A stretch of 64,000 nt of DNA, taken from NCBI RefSeq assembly GCF_017301735.1, contig NZ_CP071090.1, positions 12,259,001 through 12,323,000 of the forward strand. The letters are read 5' to 3'. Both the position numbers and the translations under genes were made by a program. The stretch comes from Pyxidicoccus parkwaysis. GTDB lineage: Bacteria > Myxococcota > Myxococcia > Myxococcales > Myxococcaceae. Shown one piece after another: positions 1 to 9,111 of this stretch (positions are counted from its first letter, which is position 1; every line of letters starts with the position of its first letter). The notes under the pieces are model-generated. The model did no database searches and was not told the DNA's origin. It was given only the letters and a program-made list of their open reading frames with translations.

Positions 1-2101
1 TGTCCAGGTTCTGGAGCATCTCGTCCATCTGCATGCCGAGCTGCTGGAGCTTCGCCAGGGCCTCGTCCGTCTTGCCCTCGCGCATCAGCTTCTCGACTTC
101 ATCCATGGCGCCCTGGAGGTCCTGCTCCTTCATCATCTCGTTGAGGGCCTCGGCGTTGTAGTGCTCGTCGCGGATGCCCTTGCGCATCTCCGCCATGCGC
201 TGCATCAGCTCCTGGATGCGGCCCTTCATCTGCTGAATCTGCTCCATCACCGCCTGGCGAGCCTGGTCGTCGGGGTTGTTCTTGAACTGCTCGACGAGGT
301 TGGCCAGGTCGCGCCGCTCGTTGGCGAGCTCCTTGGCCAGCTCCTGCAGCGCCTCCAGCTTCTGCCTGTCCAGCAGCGACTCCAGGTAGAGGATGTCCTT
401 CTCCGCCTCGTCCACCTCCTCGTTGACGACGGCGGTGAGGCGGTTGCCGGTGCCCCAGTCCTCGCCCCGCGCGCGCTGGGTGCGCAGGTAGAGGCGGCGG
501 AAGTCCGCGGTGCCGGTGATGTGGCTGCCCAGCGCCTCGGCGATGTGGCTCAGCGCGGAGACCAGCTCGCTGGGCACGTCGCGCTCGCGCGACAGCTCCC
601 GGGCCAGCGTGCGCATGTCCGTCATGAGCTGCTGGCCGCTGGTGTCCACGGAGGCCGCGGCGGCCACGGCCTGCGGGTCCTTCTGCTTCACCCGGTCCGG
701 CCCCTCGAGCCGGTCCGCGAGGTGGTCCACCATGCGGCCCCAGAGCTGCTCGGCCTTGTCCAGCGCGGCGCGGCGGTGCTCGGCGGCGGAGTAGATGCGC
801 AGCACCTGCGTGCGGCTGACGCCCTTCTTGGGGCCCTCCACCGCGTCGTTGTCCTGTGCCTCGACGTAGTAGGTGATGCGGTCCCCCGGCTTGGGCTTGA
901 GCGTGCCCAGGTCCCACGTGAAGGTGGAGCGGCTGCGGCGGCCGTCCTCGCGCGGCAGCGGCACGCGCGTCTCCTTCTGCGAGCCGGGCGTGCGGTAGAC
1001 GAGCGAGAGGCCGGACAGGCCGTAGTCGTCGGTGGCCTCGTACTTGAGCGTCACCTTCTGGCCGGGGTCCACCTCCAGCTCCATCGCCGGCGTCATCAGC
1101 GACACCTGCGGCGCCTTGTCCGCCTCCACGTTGAGGGCGATTTCAGGGCCGGTGACGAGGAGCTTGTCGCGCGGGCCGTAGAAGACGAAGTGGTAGTGGC
1201 CGGACTGCTTCGCGACGAAGGCGCCCTCCAAATCCCGGTGCTCCGTCACCTTGAGGGGCGAGGCCTGCCCGTTGACGACGATGTCCGCGCGCTCCACCGG
1301 GCGGTCCGAGCGCGTCTTGAGCAGCACCTCGGTGCCGGCGGGCGCGCTGATTTCGCCGTTGGTGCCGGGCACGGTGCGCTGGGTGAGGCCCGTGTACGCG
1401 GGGTAGCGGTACGTCAGCTCGATGTCGCCGGTAATCGGCTCGACCTGCGCCTGGGCCTGCGGGCTCTTGGCCGCCTCGCGGATGCGCGCCATGCCCGCGC
1501 TCCAGCGTCCGCCCGCGAGCACCATGAGCACGAAGAGCGCCAGCAGCACACCGCCGGACGCGAGCGCCGCGTGCTTCACGCGGCGGCCGTCCACCACGGA
1601 GCGCACGTCCACCGTGCGCACGCGGGCGTCCATCTGCTGGAGGAAGGCGTCCGCCAGCTCCGGGGACCAGCCGGACCCGGGGCCGCGCTCGTGCTTCAAT
1701 TCGACGGCGGCCAGCACGTCCAGCGACAGCTCCGGACGCTTGAGCCCCACGAGGCGCGCGGTGCGGGCGTCGTCGCCCACCTGCTTCTTCGCGAGCCACA
1801 GGCCGAAGACGCACGCCACGGCCACGCCCACCGGCAGGGCGAGCCACAGCAGGGGGCCACCCAGTCGCGGGGCGACGAGGCCGAGGAAGCCCGCGGCCAC
1901 GAAGAGCACCGCCGCCGCGCTGGCGCCGAGCAGGGCGCCCTGGCTCCAGAGGTGCCGGCGCTGGCGGGTGCGCACCGCGGCGAGGAGGGCCTCCACGCCT
2001 CGCGCGCCGCGTCCGGTGAACCGGGAGGCCGGTGCCGGAGGCAGCGGGGGAGGCGGGGGCGGCAGCTCGGGGCCTGGGGTCTGCGGGGTGTCGAGATTCA
2101 C
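1..2101 (-). CDS. DUF4175 family membrane protein (3' end beyond window)
   Basis: The minus-strand frame is open from a GTG at 2099-2101 to the window edge, giving about 700 visible residues; the C-terminus is cut off. The only nearby upstream in-frame codons run into a TAG, which fixes the start. A Pro-rich N-terminus (residues 10-26) precedes two membrane segments (about 56-76 and 83-104) and a third (about 178-198). A long extracytoplasmic region with Ig-like beta segments follows, then a Gln/Met/Glu-rich region predicted to be coiled coil (visible C-terminal 100 residues). This architecture matches DUF4175 proteins, which are large, have no assigned biochemical role and are common in myxobacteria. 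A long apparent plus-strand frame over the same bases is antisense shadow. Confidence 0.8.
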   Translation of the reverse strand, partial: MNLDTPQTPGPELPPPPPPLPPAPASRFTGRGARGVEALLAAVRTRQRRHLWSQGALLGASAAAVLFVAAGFLGLVAPRLGGPLLWLALPVGVAVACVFGLWLAKKQVGDDARTARLVGLKRPELSLDVLAAVELKHERGPGSGWSPELADAFLQQMDARVRTVDVRSVVDGRRVKHAALASGGVLLALFVLMVLAGGRWSAGMARIREAAKSPQAQAQVEPITGDIELTYRYPAYTGLTQRTVPGTNGEISAPAGTEVLLKTRSDRPVERADIVVNGQASPLKVTEHRDLEGAFVAKQSGHYHFVFYGPRDKLLVTGPEIALNVEADKAPQVSLMTPAMELEVDPGQKVTLKYEATDDYGLSGLSLVYRTPGSQKETRVPLPREDGRRSRSTFTWDLGTLKPKPGDRITYYVEAQDNDAVEGPKKGVSRTQVLRIYSAAEHRRAALDKAEQLWGRMVDHLADRLEGPDRVKQKDPQAVAAAASVDTSGQQLMTDMRTLARELSRERDVPSELVSALSHIAEALGSHITGTADFRRLYLRTQRARGEDWGTGNRLTAVVNEEVDEAEKDILYLESLLDRQKLEALQELAKELANERRDLANLVEQFKNNPDDQARQAVMEQIQQMKGRIQELMQRMAEMRKGIRDEHYNAEALNEMMKEQDLQGAMDEVEKLMREGKTDEALAKLQQLGMQMDEMLQNLD

Positions 2102-2336
2102 GCTGTCCTGTCCGCTCGGTGGCGAGCCAACCCGTGCCGGGGCGGGCTATTTCCCGATTCTCTAGCAGCCTCCCGTCCGGCGCGAGGCATCCGGTCCCGG
2201 AGGCTCACGGGAGGGTGTCCACGGTGTCGGGCTTCGGAAGGAGGCGGGAGGGGAGGGTCCGGGAGGCAACGCGAGAGGAGGCCCGGTCCTTCCAGGGCAT
2301 CCCCTCCCAGGGGAGGGGGAGGGGGCGGGCGGCCGG

Positions 2337-2876
2337 TCAGCGCGCGGCGGGCTTCCTGGCCGCGTCGCCGGACTCCTCGTCCATGGGGACGCCACCCAAT
2401 TCCTGGGCGAGCGCGGTGAGCACGTCCTGGGTGCAGAGGATGCGCGTGCGCGACATGCGCGAGAGGACGCGCTGCACGGCGGACTCCACCGTGCCCTCGG
2501 AGGGGATGTCGAGCGCGCGGCCCGTATCCGTGAGGGCGAACAGCGCCTTGCGTCCGTCGAGCGGGTCCGACTTGCGCTCGATGAGGCCCCGCTTCTCCAG
2601 GCGCTTGAGGACGCCGGTGAGGGTGCTGGGGTGGACGTGGAGAATCTGCGCGAGGGTGCCGGCGGTGATGCCGGGGAAGCGCCCCACCAGGCGCACCACG
2701 AGCCGCTGCGGGCCGGTGAGCCCGAGCGTGGACTCCATGCGCTTCGAGGTGGACTGGAGCCCGTGGTCGACGGCCCAGAGCAGGCGCATGAACTCGAGCA
2801 CCTCTCCGAGCGGCGGGCCCTTGTGGGGACGCTCGCCTTCCTGCGGTGCCGGCTCCTCGCTGGCCATGTCCTTCAT
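2337..2876 (-). CDS. MarR family transcriptional regulator
   Basis: A 179-residue protein with the MarR winged-helix fold: dimerisation helix, then a recognition region with PSTLTGVLKRLEKRG and the wing RKSDPLDGRKALFALT. The family binds DNA as a dimer and often represses its own gene and neighbours, with relief by small phenolic ligands. The ATG at 2876 is chosen because a GAAGG-type ribosome site lies just upstream; a GTG at 2894 and longer starts are possible but extend into non-conserved sequence. The Ala/Lys-rich tail AARKPAAR is not part of the domain. Regulated target unknown; a pair of TTGAC-type palindromes lies 340 bases upstream. Confidence 0.85.
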   Translation of the reverse strand: MKDMASEEPAPQEGERPHKGPPLGEVLEFMRLLWAVDHGLQSTSKRMESTLGLTGPQRLVVRLVGRFPGITAGTLAQILHVHPSTLTGVLKRLEKRGLIERKSDPLDGRKALFALTDTGRALDIPSEGTVESAVQRVLSRMSRTRILCTQDVLTALAQELGGVPMDEESGDAARKPAAR

Positions 2877-3302
2877 GGGTACATCATCCTTCACCTGCCG
2901 CCTCCCTGTCTCACCGGTCGTTTGGGCTGCACAAGGTCTACCCCTTCGAGGCATCCCCTGCTGAGCAAAATCCGTTGTCTGTTGGTCACCAGCAAGCTAC
3001 GGGCCGACTTGCTGCCCGCCGTGGAAGCCCTCGTGCGTCTCGTCCTCTCCGCCTTCGATTTCATGGCCTGGACGCGTGCGTCCGTGACAGCAGAGTGATG
3101 GAGGGAGCCGGGGCTTGCGGGACACCTGGCTGGGAGGGAGGGGCTCGGCTGACCGGCTGCCTCAACGTATGAGAGTCCGGTACGGAGGGCAGGTCCGACG
3201 AGCCGCCACGCGTTGGATTGACGCGTCAAAGCGGACGGATTGGCGTGTCAAACGGGAGCGCGGGAGGGCCAGGACGCCGCGCGTCGACCGCTGACACACG
3301 AA
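2877..3302. other. Intergenic region upstream of marR-type gene
   Basis: This 426-base gap separates the MarR-type gene from the terminator of the C69 peptidase gene. No frame in it has convincing codon bias, a ribosome site and domain similarity together. Its only clear structure is the pair of TTGAC-type palindromes at 3218-3251, listed separately. Confidence 0.5.
3218..3251. promoter_or_regulatory. Tandem TTGAC-type palindromes (candidate operator)
   Basis: TTGACGCGTCAA at 3218-3229 is a perfect 12-base palindrome. TTGGCGTGTCAA at 3240-3251 matches it at 10 of 12 positions. The starts are 22 bases apart, about two helical turns, so both would lie on the same DNA face. MarR-type and related winged-helix repressors often bind such inverted repeats; assignment to the adjacent MarR gene is inference. 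Confidence 0.4.
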
Positions 3303-3331
3303 GGCCCTTCCCACGCGAGGTGGAAAGGGCC
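3303..3331 (-). terminator. Hairpin terminator after C69 peptidase gene
   Basis: GGCCCTTCCCAC (3303-3314) pairs with GTGGAAAGGGCC (3320-3331) with one mismatch and a five-base loop. It lies about 20 bases downstream of the stop codon at 3353 on the minus strand. The T-tract is weak, as is usual at high GC. Confidence 0.65.
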
Positions 3332-3352
3332 CGTGCTCGACTCAAAGCGTAA

Positions 3353-5086
3353 CTACGGCGCGGGGGCCACGGTGGGCTTGGGCGCGGGCTTCTGGGCCGG
3401 AGCCGCCGGGGCGGCCGGAGCCGCGGGGGCGGCGGGGGCGGCGACGGGCGCCGGCTCGTCCTTCTTCGGCTCGGGCGGCATCTCCAGCGTCTTGCCGCGC
3501 TCCTGCGCAATCCGGCGGTACCACGCGTCCGGGTACTTCGGATGGTTCACCTTGCCCTGCTCGTCGCGGACGTTGCCGTCGATGTATTTCACGAGCAGCG
3601 TCTCACCCAGCTTGCGCCAGCGGCTGTGGACCTTCTCGCCCTGCTTCACCGAGTAGTCCGTGAGGTACTGGCGCGCCTCCTCGGGGCTGCGCTTGTAGAT
3701 GTCCATGGCGGCCTGCTCGATGGCGCCCTGGTCCGCGAGGAACTGGCCCTCCAGCGCGCCCTGCTCGCGCTGCACGTCCACGGACATGTCGCTCCAGCGC
3801 GCGTAGGCCTGATTCGACACCCAGTTGAACACCCAGAAGGACGAGTCCCAGGAGAACTGCCCGCGGCTCGCCACGCCCTGCGCGAAGTTGTGCGGCACCT
3901 CGCGGATGCCCGCGTACATCGGCGTGTAGACGGTCATGGACGTGTCATCCACGCCGAACCAGAGCACTCCGCCAATGGGAGCCGGCATCGACGAGCGCAT
4001 CTGCGCCACGAGCGAGAAGCCCGTCTGCTGCGTGGAGATGGCGCGCTCGTGGACGTACTTCTTCCCGTCCACCTCCCACGTCATGGGCCGCCAGCGGTAG
4101 GGCGCCGCGTACGGGCCCGCGCCCACGTCCTTCGTCATGTCCAGCGGCGTGCCCTCGAAGTGGTCGCGCATGAGGGCCATGGCGTCCTGCACGGACACTT
4201 CCTTGTCCGGCTTCACCCACAGCGGCAGCCGCTTGCCCGGCGCCGAGCCGTCCGCGTACTCCGCGCCGAACTTCTGCGACGGCGCCGCGCGCCGGAAGAT
4301 GCTCCACACGCGCGCCTCGGAGAAGCGCTGCCCGCCGAAGTCCAGCGGGTGGTACGTGTCCGCGAAGCTGAAGTCCTTGTCCGCGCCCTTGAACCAGCCC
4401 TTCTCGCGCGCGAAGGAGATGACGTCTGGCGCGTAGAGCGTGCTGTCCGGCTCGTTGAGCGGGAACCTGGTGATTCGCGACTGGTTGGCGTGCGCGGTGA
4501 GGTAGCCGTCGGGAACCTTGCGGGCCACCCACACGGCGCCCTTCTGGCCCTTGCCCTTGCCAATCATCTCCAGGAGCCAGGCTTCCTTCGGGTCGGCGAT
4601 GGAGAACGTCTCGCCCGTGGAGGCGTAGCCGTACTCGGCCACGAGGCTCGTCATCACCTGGATGGCCTCGCGCGCCGTCTTCGCGCGCTCCAGCGCGATG
4701 TAGATGAGCGAGCCGTAGTCGACGATGCCCGCCGGCCCCTCCAGCTCCTCGCGGCCCGTGAAGGTGGACTCGCCGATGGAGACCTGGTGCTCGTTCATGT
4801 TGCCGACCACCGAGTACGTCTGGGCCGGCTGGGGGATGCGGCCGAGGAACTTGCCGGTGTCCCACTCGAAGATGTCGCGCATGGCGCCCGCGGCGTGGCG
4901 GCGCGCGGGCGTGTAGTACAGCTCGCCGTACAGCTCGTGCGCGTCGGCCGCGTAGGTCATCAGGGTGGAGCCATTCGCCGCCGCGCCCTTGGACACCAGC
5001 ATGCTGGTGCATGCGAGCACGGGCTGGGCGACCAGCGCCGCCGTCACGGGCAGCGCGGTGAGCAGATTCGCAATGCGTCGGTTCAT
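3353..5086 (-). CDS. Secreted C69 family peptidase (dipeptidase-like)
   Basis: A 577-residue exported protein. Residues 1-25 form a signal peptide (MNRRIANLLTALPVTAALVA, then QPVLA) and the next residue is Cys26, in the context ACTSMLV. Family C69 enzymes are N-terminal nucleophile amidohydrolases in which such a Cys becomes the catalytic N-terminus after processing, so cleavage here could mature and activate the enzyme. The body resembles linear-amide/dipeptidase enzymes that cleave dipeptides. The C-terminal about 45 residues are Pro/Ala repeats, probably a flexible tail. The ATG at 5086 starts cleanly at the signal peptide; an in-frame TTG at 5104 with a nearby GGAG is an alternative. A hairpin terminator follows. 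Confidence 0.85.
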   Translation of the reverse strand: MNRRIANLLTALPVTAALVAQPVLACTSMLVSKGAAANGSTLMTYAADAHELYGELYYTPARRHAAGAMRDIFEWDTGKFLGRIPQPAQTYSVVGNMNEHQVSIGESTFTGREELEGPAGIVDYGSLIYIALERAKTAREAIQVMTSLVAEYGYASTGETFSIADPKEAWLLEMIGKGKGQKGAVWVARKVPDGYLTAHANQSRITRFPLNEPDSTLYAPDVISFAREKGWFKGADKDFSFADTYHPLDFGGQRFSEARVWSIFRRAAPSQKFGAEYADGSAPGKRLPLWVKPDKEVSVQDAMALMRDHFEGTPLDMTKDVGAGPYAAPYRWRPMTWEVDGKKYVHERAISTQQTGFSLVAQMRSSMPAPIGGVLWFGVDDTSMTVYTPMYAGIREVPHNFAQGVASRGQFSWDSSFWVFNWVSNQAYARWSDMSVDVQREQGALEGQFLADQGAIEQAAMDIYKRSPEEARQYLTDYSVKQGEKVHSRWRKLGETLLVKYIDGNVRDEQGKVNHPKYPDAWYRRIAQERGKTLEMPPEPKKDEPAPVAAPAAPAAPAAPAAPAQKPAPKPTVAPAP

Positions 5087-5232
5087 GGCGGCGCAGAGTA
5101 CCAAGATGCTCCGGGTTGGCTACCGCTCCCGCCGTACGCCTCCCTGGCTGCTTCGCGTTGACGCGGAGTGTTGCACGACAGGGCCGCCGCCCCGACGGCG
5201 GCGGCCCCAATGCCGGAGTTCCTTTCAGGTTC

Positions 5233-5583
5233 TCAGTGGTTCGTTGCGACGACCTCCTTTCCCTCGGGAGAGACGGGCACCTGCTCCACCCTCAACGTGG
5301 TGGGCCCCGAGAGCGCCAGGTGCGCCTTGAGCTTGAGGAACTTCTTCTTGCCGAAGCCCTTCACGCGGACGAGCTCCTCCACGCGCTGGAAGGGCCGCTT
5401 CTTGCGATGCTCGATGATGCGCTGCGCCGCCTTCTCACCAACGCCCGGCAGCAAATCCAGCTGCTCCGCCGTGGCCTCGTTGAGATTCACGGTGCCGGTG
5501 TATTGCGTGCGCAGCTTCCCGGCCTCGGCCACGCCGGGCCCGCACAACAGCAGGCCCAGCATCACCACCCACAGCGCCCTCAC
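5233..5583 (-). CDS. ComEA-like helix-hairpin-helix protein
   Basis: A 116-residue protein with an N-terminal signal peptide or membrane anchor (residues 1-21) and a ComEA-type (HhH)2 domain at about 32-90. It contains VNLNEATAEQLDLLPGVG, and a second hairpin, VKGFGKKKFLKL. ComEA proteins bind double-stranded DNA non-specifically at the outer membrane/periplasm during DNA uptake; many short myxobacterial homologues have no tested role. Its start overlaps the stop of the upstream small gene by four bases, implying translational coupling. No other competence genes are visible nearby. Confidence 0.85.
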   Translation of the reverse strand: MRALWVVMLGLLLCGPGVAEAGKLRTQYTGTVNLNEATAEQLDLLPGVGEKAAQRIIEHRKKRPFQRVEELVRVKGFGKKKFLKLKAHLALSGPTTLRVEQVPVSPEGKEVVATNH

Positions 5584-5828
5584 GAGTGGCCTCCCACCGG
5601 CATCGAGTCCAGGCCGGGCTCACCCGCGTAGCGTCCCGCCATCGGCGCCGTGTCCCGCTTCTCCGCCGCCTCGCGCACGTGCAGCTTCCCGTCGAGCGGC
5701 AGCACATCCAGCAGCACGTTCAGCGAGCCGTCCTTGTTCACGAAGGCGCTCCCCGCCCGCACCCAGATGCTCCCGCCCTTACCCTCGCGAATGGAGAACA
5801 CCGCCAACCGCTTCCCCGCCGTCAGCAT
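5580..5828 (-). CDS. Small conserved protein, unknown function
   Basis: An 82-residue protein with a conserved-looking core, GSAFVNKDGSLNVLLDVLPL followed by DGKLHVRE, probably a small beta-rich domain. Similar short proteins of unknown function occur widely in proteobacteria, from recollection rather than a search. The ATG at 5828 is preferred because GGAGGTG lies 5-8 bases upstream; an upstream GTG would add 11 residues. The gene overlaps the ComEA-like gene by four bases, so the two are probably co-translated. No catalytic motif or signal peptide is visible. Confidence 0.65.
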   Translation of the reverse strand: MLTAGKRLAVFSIREGKGGSIWVRAGSAFVNKDGSLNVLLDVLPLDGKLHVREAAEKRDTAPMAGRYAGEPGLDSMPVGGHS

Positions 5829-6097
5829 CAACCACCTCCACACTCCGTCCCGCGTCACCACGACGCGGCCGCCTCGTCGGCTCGACCGCCTGAGGTCGCC
5901 CGCACCATGAGCAGCCGGCGTGCCAGCGCACTTCTCCTCGGGGACGCGAGTCGGGCACCGTGCACGAGTGTGAAAACCGTCCCACCGCGAGGACGGGCGT
6001 GGATGCTCCAGTGGCTTCTCGCGGGCCGAGAGCGGGCTTCATCCCATCCGCGTCCCATGGGAGAGTCCTGTGCGTCCCGCCGTCCCGAGGTGCCCGA

Positions 6098-7357
6098 GTG
6101 AATCGCTCCGTCCTCGTCTCCCTGCTGCTCCTGGGGGCTCCCGCGCTCGCCGAGACTCCCGCCGCCGCGTCCGCGCCCATCTCGGCGAAGGCCCGTGCCG
6201 TGCATGAGTCCGCGCTCATCATCGACACGCACGTGGACACGCCATTGCGCATGCTGGACGAGGGATTCGACCTGGGCTCACAGCCCAACGGAGTGGGCCA
6301 CCTGGACCTCGCGCGCGCCCGCGCCGGCAACCTGGGCGCCGCCTTCTTCTCCATCTGGGTGGAGCCCAAGGAGTTCGCCGGCCAGTACCCCCACCGCGCC
6401 CTGCGCCTCATGGACGCGGTGCTCCAGCAGGTGGAGCGTCATCCGGATGAGATGGTGCTGGCCCTCTCCTCCAAGGACATCGTCGCCGCGCGCTCGGGCA
6501 AGCAGAAGAAGCTCGCCGCGCTGATGGGCGTCGAGGGCGGTCACGCCATCCAGAATGATTTGGGCGTGCTGCGCGACTTCTACCGCCTGGGCGCGCGGTA
6601 CATGACGCTTACCTGGTCCAACACCAACGAGTGGGCCGACTCGTCCGGCGACATCAATGACGCCAAGGTGAAGCACCACGGCGGCCTCACCGACTTCGGC
6701 CGCGACGTCGTCCGCGAGATGAACCGGCTGGGCATGCTCGTGGACATCTCCCACGTGGCGGACTCCACCTTCTTCGACGTGATGAAGGTGACGAAGGCGC
6801 CGGTGATTGCCTCGCACTCGTCCGCCCGCGCGCTCACGGACCACCCGCGCAACATGACGGACGAGATGCTCAAGGCCGTCGCCGCCAACGGGGGCGTCGT
6901 CATGGTCAACTTCTTCTCGGCCTTCATCGACGACGACTTCCGCAAGGCCTACGCCGCCATGGACGCCGAGCGGAAGGCCGCCACCGAGAAGCTGGAGGCG
7001 CAGCACAAGAACGAGGACGCCGCCACGCGCTTCCGGCTGTCCCAGGCGGCGGACTTCGAGTGGGCCGCCAAGGTGAAGCGGCCTCCGCTGGAGGCGCTCA
7101 TCAACCACATCGACCACGTGGCCAAGGTGGCCGGCGTGGACCACGTGGGCCTGGGCTCGGACTTCGACGGCATCACCTCCACGCCCGCGGGCATCGACTC
7201 GGTGGCGGACCTGCCCCGCATCACCGAGGCCCTCATGGCCCGGGGCTACACCCGCGAGCAGCTCCACAAGATTCTTGGCGGCAACCTGCTGCGCGTCTTC
7301 CGTGAGACGGAGCGCGTCAGCCGCGAGCTGCGAGCCACCCCGAGCGCCCAGCGCTGA
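6098..7357 (+). CDS. Secreted membrane-dipeptidase family protein (peptidase M19)
   Basis: A 419-residue zinc dipeptidase of the renal-dipeptidase family (M19), which hydrolyses dipeptides, including some with D-residues, using a binuclear zinc site. Visible ligands are the HVD motif (His45, Asp47) near the N-terminus, the EGGH region, the SHSSARAL segment, and GLGSDFDG near the C-terminus. Residues 1-18 look like a signal peptide, so the enzyme probably acts in the periplasm or outside. The GTG at 6098 is chosen because GAGGTG sits just upstream and the signal peptide begins there. It is transcribed divergently from the ComEA-like pair, with 269 bases between them. Confidence 0.9.
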   Translation: MNRSVLVSLLLLGAPALAETPAAASAPISAKARAVHESALIIDTHVDTPLRMLDEGFDLGSQPNGVGHLDLARARAGNLGAAFFSIWVEPKEFAGQYPHRALRLMDAVLQQVERHPDEMVLALSSKDIVAARSGKQKKLAALMGVEGGHAIQNDLGVLRDFYRLGARYMTLTWSNTNEWADSSGDINDAKVKHHGGLTDFGRDVVREMNRLGMLVDISHVADSTFFDVMKVTKAPVIASHSSARALTDHPRNMTDEMLKAVAANGGVVMVNFFSAFIDDDFRKAYAAMDAERKAATEKLEAQHKNEDAATRFRLSQAADFEWAAKVKRPPLEALINHIDHVAKVAGVDHVGLGSDFDGITSTPAGIDSVADLPRITEALMARGYTREQLHKILGGNLLRVFRETERVSRELRATPSAQR

Positions 7358-7435
7358 GCCACGGAGCCGACGATGGTGTCACGTCCCTCACCGCGAGACT
7401 TCCCGCTGACGCCCGCGAGCGTTAGCGTCCGCGCC

Positions 7436-8110
7436 ATGGCAACGGGCATCAGGTGGCTGCGGCTCGGGTGGGTGATGGCGCTCCTCGTGGGTTCCGGCGC
7501 GTGGGCCGAGGAGCCCCGTCCCGCGACTCCTCCGGCAGACGCACCCATGGCCCCGCAGTCCGAGTCGCAGGGCTCGTCCGCGCAGTGGGAGCTCATGGCG
7601 GGCGCCCAGGCCGCGCTGGACGGGTATGCCTCCACGGGGCACCAGGGGCTGCTGCTCGGGATGGGCTGGGAGTACCCGTCGGTGCGGCTGCGCTTCCTGT
7701 TCCTCGCGGGCGTGCCGGACAACATCTACGACACGCTGACGCACGTGAAGCTGGAGCAGTACACCTTCGGCTTCTGGCTGGACACGCCGGTGCTGCGCTC
7801 CGGGCCCGTGCGGTGGGGCGTGGGCGCGGGGGCGGGGCTGCTCGTCTTCGCGCGGTCCTCGTTCTCGCTGGCCCGGAATGTCGTGCCGGCGAATCCGCGC
7901 TTCGTCCCCACGCTGCTCACCGGGCCGGACACCTCGGTGCGGTGGCGCCTGTCGCGGCTCTTCGCCGTGGAGACCACCGCCGCCGTGGACTTCGTCGTCG
8001 GCCGTCCCATCCTGGGCTACGAGGACAGCAGCAGCGGTGGCTTCGTCCCGCAACATCGCGGCTGGTTGGTGCAGCCCCGGCTGACTGTCGCATTCCTGAT
8101 TCTTCCGTGA
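7436..8110 (+). CDS. Exported protein, probable outer-membrane-associated
   Basis: A 224-residue protein with a signal peptide (MATGIRWLRLGWVMALLVGS, cleavage near AWA-EE) and alternating hydrophobic strands ending in LTVAFLILP, suggesting a small beta-barrel or beta-sandwich in the envelope. No known family is recognised. The ATG at 7436 places the signal peptide at the N-terminus; an ATG at 7373 with GGAG upstream would add 21 residues and is a real alternative. It follows the dipeptidase gene closely and may be co-transcribed. Confidence 0.6.
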   Translation: MATGIRWLRLGWVMALLVGSGAWAEEPRPATPPADAPMAPQSESQGSSAQWELMAGAQAALDGYASTGHQGLLLGMGWEYPSVRLRFLFLAGVPDNIYDTLTHVKLEQYTFGFWLDTPVLRSGPVRWGVGAGAGLLVFARSSFSLARNVVPANPRFVPTLLTGPDTSVRWRLSRLFAVETTAAVDFVVGRPILGYEDSSSGGFVPQHRGWLVQPRLTVAFLILP

Positions 8111-8148
8111 GTGGCGCTCCGCTTGCGGCTGCGCGAGAGTGGAAAGCG

Positions 8149-8430
8149 ATGAACCGGACCTCCTCCGTGACGCGCATCGGCTTCCGTGGGTGCCCCTCCT
8201 TCCTTCCTCGCGGCTTGCTCCTCGCGGGATTGCTGCTGTGCGCGGGAGGCTGTGCGGTGGAGGACCGCGTGGCCAGCGTCGTCTTCTTCGACGGCGGCTC
8301 CGGCACGTTCTCCGGCGACAGCGGGCCGGACACGGGGTGGGACCCCGTGGAAGAGGGAGCGCTCCCCGACTGCTCTGCTGAAGCCGTGGACGCGGGCACG
8401 CCATGTGCCGACGCGGGCGTGCCCGAGTAG
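8149..8430 (+). CDS. Small lipoprotein, unknown function
   Basis: A 93-residue protein starting MNRTSSVTRIGF, with a hydrophobic segment LLLAGLLLCAGGC forming a lipobox at about residue 36. The remaining short acidic tail is rich in Gly, Asp and Pro. The ATG follows the upstream stop by 38 bases, with GAAAG upstream. No fold or function is recognisable; it looks like one of the many short surface lipoproteins of myxobacteria. Confidence 0.6.
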   Translation: MNRTSSVTRIGFRGCPSFLPRGLLLAGLLLCAGGCAVEDRVASVVFFDGGSGTFSGDSGPDTGWDPVEEGALPDCSAEAVDAGTPCADAGVPE

Positions 8431-8530
8431 ACGCACCGTGCCACCGCGTGGGTGGGAGCGAGTCGCACGGCTCGCCGGGCGGTTGTGTCCCACGAAAATG
8501 AACGCGAGGGGGTGTCCGGATGGAACCCCC

Positions 8531-9103
8531 ATGCACAGGTTCGCTCAGCCCCCGTCGCGCTGGAGGGACGCGCCCGTGCTCCATCGCCTGTCCACCCTGG
8601 CCTCGCAGTTGCTCGTCGACCGTGAGGCGGTGCTTCGCAAGCTGCACTGGCCCGTGCTGGTGTGGGAGTCGGTGCCCGCGCTGTCGGCCTCGGTGACGCG
8701 CTCGGACGGGCTGACGCAGGCGGGGCGGCGGCCCCAGGCTCGCGTGGTGGAGCCGCTCGTCTTCGAGGTGCGGCCGCGTCCTCGCGGAGGGGTTTCCGAG
8801 GTGACGGTGGGGCGCGGTCCCGAGTGCGACATCGTCTTGTCGGAGCCCACCGTGTCGCGCATGCACGCGCGTTTCCGGCAGGAGCCGCACACGGGCATGT
8901 GGAGCGTCACGGACCTGGGGAGCCACAACGGGACGTTCCAGGGTGGGGTGTTGATTGTTCCCGGAAGGCCGGCGCCGCTCTTCGCCCGGGCCTCGCTGCG
9001 ACTGGGGTGTGCGGAGTTGGTGTTCCTCCAGACGGGGGCCTTCGAGCAGTACGTGCACGTGTCGTCGCAGCGCACCCCGGCTCGCTTGACGCGAGGGGGG
9101 TGA
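8531..9103 (+). CDS. FHA domain protein
   Basis: A 190-residue protein with a C-terminal forkhead-associated domain (about residues 80-170). Diagnostic segments are TVGRGPECDIVL, VSRMHARF and DLGSHNGTFQGG. The Arg and Ser of these motifs normally contact phosphothreonine, so the protein probably docks to proteins phosphorylated by Ser/Thr kinases. No catalytic or membrane domain is visible. The ATG at 8531 is used; an in-frame ATG at 8498 would add 11 residues and neither has a strong ribosome site. Immediately downstream lies the first cobalamin riboswitch, so this gene is likely the last of its own transcript. Confidence 0.8.
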   Translation: MHRFAQPPSRWRDAPVLHRLSTLASQLLVDREAVLRKLHWPVLVWESVPALSASVTRSDGLTQAGRRPQARVVEPLVFEVRPRPRGGVSEVTVGRGPECDIVLSEPTVSRMHARFRQEPHTGMWSVTDLGSHNGTFQGGVLIVPGRPAPLFARASLRLGCAELVFLQTGAFEQYVHVSSQRTPARLTRGG

Positions 9104-9111
9104 CCCCCTAG

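Noticed and set aside
161..2419. A 752-codon open frame on the plus strand
   Set aside because: It lies antisense to the DUF4175 gene, has His/Arg/Ala-rich composition typical of high-GC shadow frames, and has no domain or ribosome site.
5960..6097. A longer N-terminus for the M19 dipeptidase gene
   Set aside because: The extra 46 residues would bury the signal peptide and lack a ribosome site; the GTG at 6098 has one.
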